Position numbers and translations under genes: made by a program. Below, piece by piece: positions 8,413 to 14,520 of a stretch of DNA of 14,520 nucleotides; the first letter of the stretch is position 1, and each line of letters starts with the position of its first letter. Source of the DNA: JBFHES01 sp041584015. Lineage in GTDB: Bacteria; Bacteroidota; Bacteroidia; Bacteroidales; M50B96. The stretch spans positions 1-14,520 of the forward strand of contig JBFHES010000105.1 of NCBI GenBank assembly GCA_041584015.1, read 5' to 3'. Under the pieces are notes generated by a model, which saw only the letters and a program-made list of their open reading frames with translations, was not told where the DNA came from and searched no databases.

Positions 8413-9696
8413 TCACTTTTTCATGAAAGCTTCCAGCTCTTCAATTTCCAAAGGTATATTTTCCATTAAATCTATTGGCACATCATCAACCAAAATATCA
8501 TTTTCAATTCGAATACCAATTCCTTCCTCTTTTATATAGATTCCTGGCTCACAGGTTAAAACCATCCCCTTTTTGAACTCCAAATCCTTGCCGCCAGGAT
8601 CATGAACGTCTAAACCCATAAAATGTGATGTACCATGCATGAAATAATTAAGGTACAGTTCTTTTCCGCTGGCCTGATTTACTTCCTTTGCTGTTAGCAA
8701 GCCTAAACCAATTAGCTCATCCTCTATAAGTTGATTTACTGCCTTATTCACTTTCCTTATGGTATTACCGGGTACGAGCATGTTTCGGGCTTTTTTAAAA
8801 ACTCGTAGCACGGCATTATAGCAATCTCTTTGTCGATTGGTAAATTTTCCATTTACAGGAATTGTACGCGAACAGTCTGATGCATAATTAGCATATTCGA
8901 CACCAAAATCCAACAACACCAACTCACCATTCTGGCAAACATCGTTATTGGTAACATAGTGCAAAGTGCAAGCATTCTTGCCAGAAGCAACAATTGGTTG
9001 ATAAGCCGGACCTGTCCCTCCATTCACAGAGAAAACATAGTTCAATTCAGCCTCAATTTGATATTCATAAACACCAGGCTTTATCTCTCGTAAAACACGC
9101 TCAAATGCCGTTTTAGTAATTTCACAAGCCTTTTTAATTAATCCCAATTCCTCAGGCTCTTTTACACTACGAAGCTCCCACATGATTGGAGCTAATCGCC
9201 TATAATTTTGCAAAGGGTAGGCAGTTGTAAGTTTCATGGCCAGCCTATGATCTCTAGATGGCACTGACGTTAGAAACTTTGGATACTCATTATTATTTAA
9301 ATAAATATTTTCCGCTTCGTATTGCAGGCTTTGAATTAAATGATCGAAATCGTTAACATATAATATGGTGTGGATACCACTAATATTCTGTGCTTCCTGC
9401 AATGTTAACTTATGCCCATCCCAAGTCTCAAGTTCCTTGCTACTTTTAAGAATAAGCAATATTTCACGATGATGAATTTCAGAAGCATCAGGAGAAAGTA
9501 TCAACACCGTTTGTTCCTGCTCAATACCAGTAAGATAAAACAAATCAGAATGTTGTCTAAAAGGGTAACATTGATCGCCATTACGTGGCATTTCGTCATT
9601 CGCATTTACAATTACTAAAGAATTTGGATCCAATCGCTTACGCAATTTTTCTCTATTACCAGCAAAAAAGGATGAATCTATAGGGTCATATCGCAT
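8413..9696 (-). CDS. pepP: second Xaa-Pro aminopeptidase (M24B family), 427 aa
   Basis: This is a paralogue of its downstream neighbour with the same two-domain plan. The N-terminal domain includes CYPFRQHSDLFYLTGIEQ (about 43-60), and the catalytic domain starts near residue 175. Metal ligands are Asp263 (LLDFG), Asp274 (YASDCSRTIPVNG), His358 (HGTSHFMGLDVHD), Glu383 (CEPGIYI) and Glu397 (IRIENDILV); His246 (TLHYV) fits the substrate-side histidine. It differs from its neighbour in having GTSH instead of GLGH at the metal histidine and in lacking the insert between the two glutamate ligands (13 residues apart, against 39). It is probably the first gene of the transcript: a TATATTTG box lies 24 bases upstream of its ATG. 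Confidence 0.94.
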   Translation of the reverse strand: MRYDPIDSSFFAGNREKLRKRLDPNSLVIVNANDEMPRNGDQCYPFRQHSDLFYLTGIEQEQTVLILSPDASEIHHREILLILKSSKELETWDGHKLTLQEAQNISGIHTILYVNDFDHLIQSLQYEAENIYLNNNEYPKFLTSVPSRDHRLAMKLTTAYPLQNYRRLAPIMWELRSVKEPEELGLIKKACEITKTAFERVLREIKPGVYEYQIEAELNYVFSVNGGTGPAYQPIVASGKNACTLHYVTNNDVCQNGELVLLDFGVEYANYASDCSRTIPVNGKFTNRQRDCYNAVLRVFKKARNMLVPGNTIRKVNKAVNQLIEDELIGLGLLTAKEVNQASGKELYLNYFMHGTSHFMGLDVHDPGGKDLEFKKGMVLTCEPGIYIKEEGIGIRIENDILVDDVPIDLMENIPLEIEELEAFMKK

Positions 9697-9719
9697 TTAG
9701 AATAGTTTTAAATTACCTG

Positions 9720-9727
9720 CAAATATA
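9720..9727 (-). promoter_or_regulatory. -7 box of the aminopeptidase operon
   Basis: On the minus strand TATATTTG matches the Bacteroidota -7 consensus TAnnTTTG and lies 24 bases upstream of the 427-aa aminopeptidase ATG, giving a short leader. No good -33 TTG is seen at the usual 19-21 base distance, so this is a half-supported call. Confidence 0.5.
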
Positions 9728-9736
9728 AGGGGTAAG

Positions 9737-9768
9737 ATTGTGTAAACTTATTTAAAAATATACATTTG
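9737..9768 (+). promoter_or_regulatory. promoter of sdhCAB (Bacteroidota type)
   Basis: A TTG at 9738-9740 (-33 element) is followed after 20 bases by TACATTTG at 9761-9768, a full match to TAnnTTTG (-7 element). The spacing and both boxes fit the primary sigma factor consensus known from Bacteroides and Flavobacterium. Transcription would start near 9773-9776, leaving a leader of about 55 bases before sdhC. Confidence 0.68.
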
Positions 9769-9773
9769 TGAAT

Positions 9774-9788
9774 GTGTTGTAACAACAC
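9774..9788 (+). promoter_or_regulatory. inverted repeat over the predicted sdh transcription start
   Basis: GTGTTGT and ACAACAC form a perfect 7-bp inverted repeat around a single A. It begins 5 bases after the -7 box, so it covers the predicted start of transcription. Its position and two-fold symmetry suit an operator for a dimeric repressor. As RNA, the 1-base centre would force some arm bases into the loop, making a hairpin less likely. The regulator is unknown. Confidence 0.45.
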
Positions 9789-9829
9789 CTACAAACGCAA
9801 GATAAACAATTTATTATTAATAATTTCTT

Positions 9830-10501
9830 ATGGGTAATATTTTTAGCGCATCAATTGGAAGGAAGCTAATTATGAGCATATCAGGTCTCTTCCTCATCGT
9901 TTTTCTGTTGGTTCACCTAACAGTTAATCTATTCTTACTGGTTGGAGCCGACGCCTACAATGTCGCCGCTCACTTTATGGTAACCAATCCAGTTATAAAA
10001 ATCATGGAGCCTCTGCTTGGCATTGGGTTTATTGTGCACATTATTTATGCATCAATTTTAACCCTTAAAAACCAGAGTGCCAGACCACAAAAGTACGACA
10101 CAAAAAATGCCTCTAACTCCAGTTCCTGGCAGTCACGAAACATGTACATTTTAGGTGCAACAGTATTATCATTTCTTGTACTTCACATCATCAACTTTTA
10201 CCTAAAATTGAAGTTTGGTGGCGAGGGAGCAGTTGAAGAAACTATTGTTGATGGCGTTCACATGCATGACACCTATTCATTGGTCGTAGCCAAGTTTGAG
10301 ATTTGGTGGTACGTAGCTATTTATGTTACTGGCTCTGTGCTATTAGGTCTGCATTTAGCTCATGGTTTCTGGTCAGCATTCCAAAGTCTCGGACTAAGTA
10401 ATGGTCCATGGAGAACAAGACTCTCCGTTGCTGGAAAAATCTACGCAGTAGTAATTGCAGGTGGTTTTTCAATTATTCCACTATTTTTTCTTTTAACCTA
10501 A
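9830..10501 (+). CDS. sdhC: succinate dehydrogenase/fumarate reductase cytochrome b subunit
   Basis: This 223-residue membrane protein anchors the enzyme and passes electrons between the iron-sulfur subunit and menaquinone. Five hydrophobic segments are visible, at about 13-38, 55-78, 104-126, 156-178 and 202-222. Histidines lie within them at 29, 70, 119, 175 and 178. Four of these would be the axial ligands of two haems b, as in the single-anchor (type B) enzymes of Wolinella and Bacillus. A soluble loop at about 128-150 (VDGVHMHDTYS) lies between segments 3 and 4. There is no separate sdhD, which agrees with the type B architecture. It is the first gene of the operon, 25 bases before sdhA. 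The sequence alone does not tell whether the complex works mainly as succinate dehydrogenase or fumarate reductase. Confidence 0.92.
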   Translation: MGNIFSASIGRKLIMSISGLFLIVFLLVHLTVNLFLLVGADAYNVAAHFMVTNPVIKIMEPLLGIGFIVHIIYASILTLKNQSARPQKYDTKNASNSSSWQSRNMYILGATVLSFLVLHIINFYLKLKFGGEGAVEETIVDGVHMHDTYSLVVAKFEIWWYVAIYVTGSVLLGLHLAHGFWSAFQSLGLSNGPWRTRLSVAGKIYAVVIAGGFSIIPLFFLLT

Positions 10502-10526
10502 CAGTAGATCATTCAATTAGAAAGAT

Positions 10527-12467
10527 ATGAGTGACATTAATTCAAAAATACCAAAGGGTCATGTTTCTGAGAAATGGACCAACTTTAAAGCTCATCAAAA
10601 GCTTGTAAACCCTGCAAACAAGCGTAAGCTTGATATCATAGTTGTGGGAACCGGACTTGCTGGTGCCTCGGCAGCAGCTTCTCTAGGCGAGATGGGATTT
10701 AACGTAAAAAACTTTTGCTATCAGGATAGTCCTAGAAGAGCACATAGTATTGCTGCGCAAGGCGGTATTAATGCAGCTAAAAACTATCCCAATGATGGCG
10801 ATAGCGTTTACCGTTTGTTTTATGACACTGTTAAAGGTGGCGACTACAGAGCGCGCGAAGCCAATGTTCATCGTTTGGCCGAGGTAAGTAATAGTATTAT
10901 AGACCAGTGTGTAGCGCAAGGCGTTCCATTTGCACGCGAATACGGTGGATTGCTTGACAATCGCTCATTTGGTGGTGCTCAGGTATCCCGTACCTTTTAT
11001 GCAAAAGGACAAACCGGACAGCAACTACTACTTGGTGCTTATGGAGCCTTAAACCGTCAGATAGCAGCCGGAACAGTAGCAATGCATCCAAGAACGGAAT
11101 TATTGGATCTGGTTATAATAGATGGCAAAGCGCGAGGAATTATTGTTCGTAATCTGGTTACTGGCAAAATTGAAAAGCATTTTGCCCATGCTGTGGTGCT
11201 TGGCACTGGCGGTTATGGAAATGTATTTTTCCTCTCGACAAATGCAATGGGTTCGAACGCAGGAGCAGCCTGGAAAGCCTACAAAAAAGGTGCATTCTTT
11301 GGCAATCCTTGTTACGTTCAAATTCACCCAACATGTATTCCTGTTCATGGCGAATTTCAGTCAAAGCTTACTCTTATGAGTGAAAGCTTGCGTAACGATG
11401 GAAGAATTTGGGTTCCGAAGAAAAAGGAAGATGTTGACAAAATTCGAAAAGGCGAACTGAAACCTAGTCAGTTATCAGAAGAAGACAGAGATTACTACCT
11501 TGAAAGAAGATACCCTGCCTTTGGTAATCTTGTACCACGCGACGTTGCATCTCGTGCTGCAAAGGAACGCTGCGATGCTGGATTTGGAGTAGGAGCAACA
11601 GGTTTAGCTGTTTATCTCGATTTTAAATCAGCAATTGAACGACTTGGGAAAGATGCCATTGAGCAACGATATGGGAACCTTTTTCAAATGTACGAGAAGA
11701 TTGTAGACGAAGATCCATACTCCACACCAATGATGATTTATCCTGCTATACATTATAGTATGGGCGGTGTTTGGGTAGATTATGAATTACAAACAACCAT
11801 CCCTGGACTATTTGCAATTGGCGAAGCCAACTTCTCAGATCATGGAGCAAACAGGCTTGGTGCATCGGCGCTTATGCAAGGTTTAGCCGACGGCTATTTT
11901 GTTCTTCCATATACCATTCAGAACTACTTGGCTGATGAAATTCATACGCCTAGGATGTCTACAGATGCTCCTGAATTTAAAAAAACAGAAGATGAGATCA
12001 ATGCATTGATCGATAAGCTTTTTGCTATAAAAGGAAGCAAGTCAGTTGACTCATTCCACAAGCGTTTAGGACACATTATGTGGGACAACGTAGGAATGGC
12101 CAGAAACAAGGAAGGACTTGAAAAAGCAATTGTAGAAATACAAAAACTGAAAGCTGAATTCTGGAAAGACGTGCGTATTCCAGGCTCACGTGAAGGAGTT
12201 AATACGGAGCTTGAAAAAGCCACGAGAGTAGCCGACTTTATTGAACTTGGCGAGCTTATGGCACGTGACGCCTTACATCGCGAAGAATCATGTGGTGGTC
12301 ACTTCAGAGAGGAATTCCAGACTCCGGAAGGTGAAGCATTACGAAATGATTCTGATTACACTTACGTTGCTGCCTGGGAATTTGCCGGTGAAGATAAAGA
12401 ACCGGTATTAAACAAGGAACCTTTGCTATTTGAAGAAATAGAGGTTAAACAACGTAACTACAAATAG
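10527..12467 (+). CDS. sdhA: succinate dehydrogenase/fumarate reductase flavoprotein subunit
   Basis: This 646-residue catalytic subunit interconverts succinate and fumarate on the cytoplasmic face of the membrane. The FAD-binding start is GTGLAGASAAASLGEMG (41-57). His73 in RAHSIAAQGGINAA fits the covalent FAD attachment site. Active-site residues are visible: His267 (IHPTC), Glu286 and Arg289 (SESLRNDG), Arg338 (VPRDVASRA), His409 (HYSMGGVWVD) and Arg443 (GANRLGASALMQG). The closing IPGLFAIGEANFSDHG motif is typical. The C-terminal part has the helical domain and a REESCGGHFREE segment near 590. The length and the 30-residue extension before the FAD motif fit the type B enzymes of Bacteroidota. 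A weak purine stretch (AGAAAG) precedes the ATG. Confidence 0.97.
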   Translation: MSDINSKIPKGHVSEKWTNFKAHQKLVNPANKRKLDIIVVGTGLAGASAAASLGEMGFNVKNFCYQDSPRRAHSIAAQGGINAAKNYPNDGDSVYRLFYDTVKGGDYRAREANVHRLAEVSNSIIDQCVAQGVPFAREYGGLLDNRSFGGAQVSRTFYAKGQTGQQLLLGAYGALNRQIAAGTVAMHPRTELLDLVIIDGKARGIIVRNLVTGKIEKHFAHAVVLGTGGYGNVFFLSTNAMGSNAGAAWKAYKKGAFFGNPCYVQIHPTCIPVHGEFQSKLTLMSESLRNDGRIWVPKKKEDVDKIRKGELKPSQLSEEDRDYYLERRYPAFGNLVPRDVASRAAKERCDAGFGVGATGLAVYLDFKSAIERLGKDAIEQRYGNLFQMYEKIVDEDPYSTPMMIYPAIHYSMGGVWVDYELQTTIPGLFAIGEANFSDHGANRLGASALMQGLADGYFVLPYTIQNYLADEIHTPRMSTDAPEFKKTEDEINALIDKLFAIKGSKSVDSFHKRLGHIMWDNVGMARNKEGLEKAIVEIQKLKAEFWKDVRIPGSREGVNTELEKATRVADFIELGELMARDALHREESCGGHFREEFQTPEGEALRNDSDYTYVAAWEFAGEDKEPVLNKEPLLFEEIEVKQRNYK

Positions 12468-12505
12468 TTATAAACTTAATTTAGCTTAATTAAATACAAA
12501 ATATC

Positions 12506-13249
12506 ATGGATTTGACTTTAAAGGTTTGGAGGCAAGCAAACGCAAGTTCGAAAGGAAAATTCGAAACCTATCCAATAAAAGATATATCAGCAGATTCATC
12601 CTTTCTTGAGATGATGGATGTTTTGAACGAACAATTGATAGAAGAAGAGGTAGAGCCAATAGCATTTGATCATGATTGTCGCGAAGGAATTTGCGGAGCC
12701 TGTAGCTTATTCATCAATGGACGGGCGCATGGTCCTGATGATGATATCACTACCTGTCAGTTACATATGCGTAAATTCAAAGACGGCGAAACAATCACCA
12801 TAGAACCTTGGCGTGCTGGATCATTTCCGGTAATTAAGGATCTAATGGTAGACCGCAGTGCTTTTGATAAAATCTTACAATCAGGTGGTTTTGTTTCTGT
12901 AAACACCGGAGGTATTCCCGATGCAAACGCAATTCCTATTTCCAAAGAAGTAGCAGACGAAGCAATGGATGCAGCTTCTTGTATTGGATGCGGCGCCTGC
13001 GTTGCAACGTGCAAAAACTCATCTGCAATGCTTTTTGTTGCGGCTAAAGTATCACAGCTCAGTTTATTACCTCAAGGGAAAGTTGAAGCAAAGCGAAGAG
13101 CAAAAAGTATGGTTGCATCAATGGATGAACTGGGCTTTGGTAATTGCTCTAACACCGGAGCTTGTGAAGTGGAATGTCCAAAAGGCATATCCATCGCACA
13201 TATTGCCAGATTCAATAGGGAATTCCTAAAAGCAAAGATTAGCGATTAA
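12506..13249 (+). CDS. sdhB: succinate dehydrogenase/fumarate reductase iron-sulfur subunit
   Basis: This 247-residue subunit carries electrons from the flavin to the haem subunit. The N-terminal ferredoxin-like domain holds the [2Fe-2S] ligands Cys58, Cys63, Cys66 and Cys84 (DCREGICGACSLFINGRAHG). The C-terminal helical domain has CIGCGACVATC (Cys159, 162, 165, 169) and, at 214-225, Cys214, Cys220 and Cys224 followed by Pro. By family knowledge these give one [4Fe-4S] and one [3Fe-4S] cluster. It follows sdhA after 38 bases and is the last gene of the operon; an intrinsic terminator begins 24 bases after its stop codon. Confidence 0.96.
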   Translation: MDLTLKVWRQANASSKGKFETYPIKDISADSSFLEMMDVLNEQLIEEEVEPIAFDHDCREGICGACSLFINGRAHGPDDDITTCQLHMRKFKDGETITIEPWRAGSFPVIKDLMVDRSAFDKILQSGGFVSVNTGGIPDANAIPISKEVADEAMDAASCIGCGACVATCKNSSAMLFVAAKVSQLSLLPQGKVEAKRRAKSMVASMDELGFGNCSNTGACEVECPKGISIAHIARFNREFLKAKISD

Positions 13250-13272
13250 AACAGATTAATATTCAATACCAG

Positions 13273-13304
13273 CGGAGCACATTGTATATGATGCTCCGTT
13301 TTTT
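13273..13304 (+). terminator. intrinsic terminator of the sdhCAB operon
   Basis: A stem CGGAGCA (13273-13279) pairs with TGCTCCG (13292-13298) and can extend by CAT/ATG past a bulged A. Six T residues follow (13299-13304). It reads in the sdh direction. The ATG of the next gene comes only 16 bases after the T-run. Confidence 0.83.
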
Positions 13305-13320
13305 ATACCATAAAACCAAC

Positions 13321-13842
13321 ATGCGCTTAACACAAGAATTCTTTCAAAGAGACGTGCTTATTGTGGCACAGGAACTCATTGGCAAAAAGCTGGTAAGACG
13401 CATGCCTGACGGCACTATTATTCACGCCGTAATTACTGAAACAGAAGCTTATAGAGGCGAAGAAGACTTGGCATGTCATGCAAGTAAAGGCAGAACAAAA
13501 CGTACCGAAATAATGTATGCCGATGGCGGTCATATCTATATCTATCTAATTTACGGAATGTACTGGATGTTGAATTTTGTAACCGGGACTAAAAACCAAG
13601 CACAAGCCGTGCTAATTAGAGGAATTGAAAATTATAATGGACCGGGTAAATTAACGCGAGCTCTACAAATAAATAAATCAATTCATGGATTAAGAATTGA
13701 CTCGACAGAAGAAATTTGGTGCGAAGAAAATAATATAGATTTTACGATAGAAAAAAACACAAGAATTGGTATCGATTACGCAGGCGAAATCTGGAAAAAT
13801 AAAAAATGGAGATTTACCCTAAAGCTGAACAGAAGCCTGTAA
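13321..13842 (+). CDS. mpg: 3-methyladenine DNA glycosylase (AAG/MPG family)
   Basis: This 173-residue enzyme starts base excision repair by cutting alkylated or deaminated purines from DNA. Family motifs are clear: LTQEFFQRDVLIVAQELIGK at the N-terminus; ITETEAYRG with the catalytic Glu42 and base-stacking Tyr44 (equivalent to human E125 and Y127); His53 (ACHASKG); HIYIYLIYGMYWMLNFV (71-87) with the conserved Asn85; GPGKLTRALQI (107-117); and the closing RIGIDYAGE...KKWRF. It is slightly short for the family but not cut. I chose the ATG at 13321 because in-frame codons further upstream (TTG 13282, ATG 13288, ATG 13291) lie inside the sdh terminator and add no family sequence. No promoter of its own is obvious; it may depend on read-through. 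Confidence 0.93.
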   Translation: MRLTQEFFQRDVLIVAQELIGKKLVRRMPDGTIIHAVITETEAYRGEEDLACHASKGRTKRTEIMYADGGHIYIYLIYGMYWMLNFVTGTKNQAQAVLIRGIENYNGPGKLTRALQINKSIHGLRIDSTEEIWCEENNIDFTIEKNTRIGIDYAGEIWKNKKWRFTLKLNRSL

Positions 13843-14020
13843 TACTATAAATTTTCAACACCGCCAAATTTTACCAACTCTTTGTTAAGCTATTTTTAGC
13901 CACATCAACACCAAGCAAAGGCAATTACATCACCACCAACCAGACCGCCAAAAATAAAGCTAAAAAACACAAATAAGGGCACCAACAAATACAACTGACA
14001 AAATAAACGATCAACAAAGC
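13843..14020. other. A/C-rich intergenic stretch between convergent genes
   Basis: The plus strand here is strikingly rich in A and C, with many CAA and ACC runs and few G. I see no gene with a credible start, no promoter and no RNA gene. A minus-strand reading frame through it looks hydrophobic but lacks an ATG and ends within the stretch. Confidence 0.5.
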
Positions 14021-14054
14021 AAAAGCCGATTATTGACAGCAATAATCGGCTTTT
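14021..14054. terminator. bidirectional terminator hairpin between convergent genes
   Basis: A perfect 15-bp stem, with arms at 14021-14035 and 14040-14054 and a 4-base ACAG loop, has a GC core and A/T ends, so each strand reads the stem into TTTT. It lies 24 bases after the stop of the minus-strand gene at 14079 and 178 bases after the glycosylase gene. It fits a terminator mainly for the minus-strand gene and possibly for both. Confidence 0.82.
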
Positions 14055-14078
14055 GGAATCTTATTTTATTTTTCTGAA

Positions 14079-14520
14079 TTATTCAAGCACAATTATCCTT
14101 TTCATAAAAACATCTTCAGCAATAATTATTTTTATAAAATAAATTCCCTTCTCAATTCCTAAGTTTTTTAATTCAACTTTTAAAGAATAATTTCCAGGAG
14201 TTTTCTCATCGAACTCTAGCTGCTGAATTTTTCTTCCACTTTTCGACATCAGAGAAATGTCAACTTTAAAATTTGATTCAAGTTTATAGTCTACCATAAA
14301 ATTACTAACGGCCGGATTAGGATAAATTTTTATTCCATATGGATTCATAGTATCCTCAATTGATTTTTCGGCGATACTTACGAAATCAATTTTATTGGAT
14401 AAAAAATTTGGCACGACCAACTCTTGAGTACCAGGAGCAACAAAAATATCAGCTGGTCCATAATGCCCATTTGTAACCTCCACTGGTGTACCTTTAAAAT
14501 CGGGTGCAAACTTGTATACC
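14079..14520 (-). CDS. T9SS-exported protein, C-terminal end: probable beta-propeller plus type A sorting domain (partial)
   Basis: Only the last 146 residues are in the window; the frame is open to the right edge. The first part (VYKFAPDFKGTPVEV, then GPADIFV, ELVVPNFLSNKIDFVSI) looks like the last blades of a beta-propeller of the NHL or SMP-30/lactonase-like kind. The last 85 residues or so form a T9SS type A sorting domain: GIKIYPNPAVSNFMVDY, a middle beta strand (VDISLMSKSGRKIQQLEF), a GNYSLKVEL strand, GIYFIKI and a closing MKRIIVLE. In this family the domain directs a Sec-exported protein through the outer membrane and is then removed. A GTG at 14481-14483 could be taken as a start, but it interrupts the propeller motif, so the gene surely begins outside the window. 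The function of the mature part is unknown. Confidence 0.85.
   Translation of the reverse strand, partial: VYKFAPDFKGTPVEVTNGHYGPADIFVAPGTQELVVPNFLSNKIDFVSIAEKSIEDTMNPYGIKIYPNPAVSNFMVDYKLESNFKVDISLMSKSGRKIQQLEFDEKTPGNYSLKVELKNLGIEKGIYFIKIIIAEDVFMKRIIVLE

Noticed and set aside
13282..13320. Upstream start codons (TTG 13282, ATG 13288, ATG 13291) for the DNA glycosylase
   Set aside because: They lie within the sdh terminator hairpin, and the added residues do not belong to the family's N-terminus.
13905..14050. Hydrophobic minus-strand reading frame through the A/C-rich spacer
   Set aside because: It has no ATG, runs through the terminator hairpin and ends after about 48 codons; the hydrophobic look follows from the G/T-rich strand.

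Overview
The window is a piece of chromosome from a member of the Bacteroidota. Four things point there: a giant adhesin built from SprB-type repeats, a C-terminal type IX secretion (T9SS) sorting domain with a YPNP motif, promoter boxes of the Bacteroidota form (TTG, about 20 nt, TAnnTTTG) with no clear Shine-Dalgarno sequences, and a three-gene succinate dehydrogenase of the di-heme cytochrome b type. The genus cannot be named from the sequence. No rRNA, tRNA, CRISPR array, transposase or phage gene is visible.

Layout. Positions 1-5720 (minus) hold the N-terminal 1906 codons of a very large surface protein: a signal peptide, about 22 SprB-like repeats, and the start of another extracellular domain that runs off the left edge. 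A gap of 431 bases without a convincing gene follows. Positions 6152-9696 (minus) carry, in transcription order, two paralogous M24 Xaa-Pro aminopeptidases (427 and 462 aa), a strong intrinsic terminator, and an alpha/beta hydrolase. A 133-base divergent promoter region then separates this block from the plus-strand operon sdhC-sdhA-sdhB (9830-13249), which ends at a second intrinsic terminator. A short 3-methyladenine DNA glycosylase gene (13321-13842) sits directly after that terminator. A long 15-bp hairpin lies between it and a convergent minus-strand gene (14079 to the right edge), of which only the C-terminal end is present: the last part of a probable beta-propeller and a T9SS sorting domain.

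How the genes work together. SdhC, SdhA and SdhB form one membrane complex linking succinate/fumarate to the menaquinone pool. The two aminopeptidases probably share a transcript and trim peptides with proline at position 2. The two edge proteins are both predicted to be exported; the right one shows a T9SS signal directly, while that of the left one would lie outside the window.

Most worth a second look: the higher-order organisation of the SprB repeats (three-unit super-repeats of about 235 aa, with one pair of 182-nt blocks about 92 % identical by hand alignment), an inverted repeat sitting on the predicted sdh transcription start, and two places where a strong terminator ends only 16-20 nt before the start codon of the next gene. 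I found no clear undescribed multi-gene system; most of the window is well-known housekeeping content plus one large adhesin.
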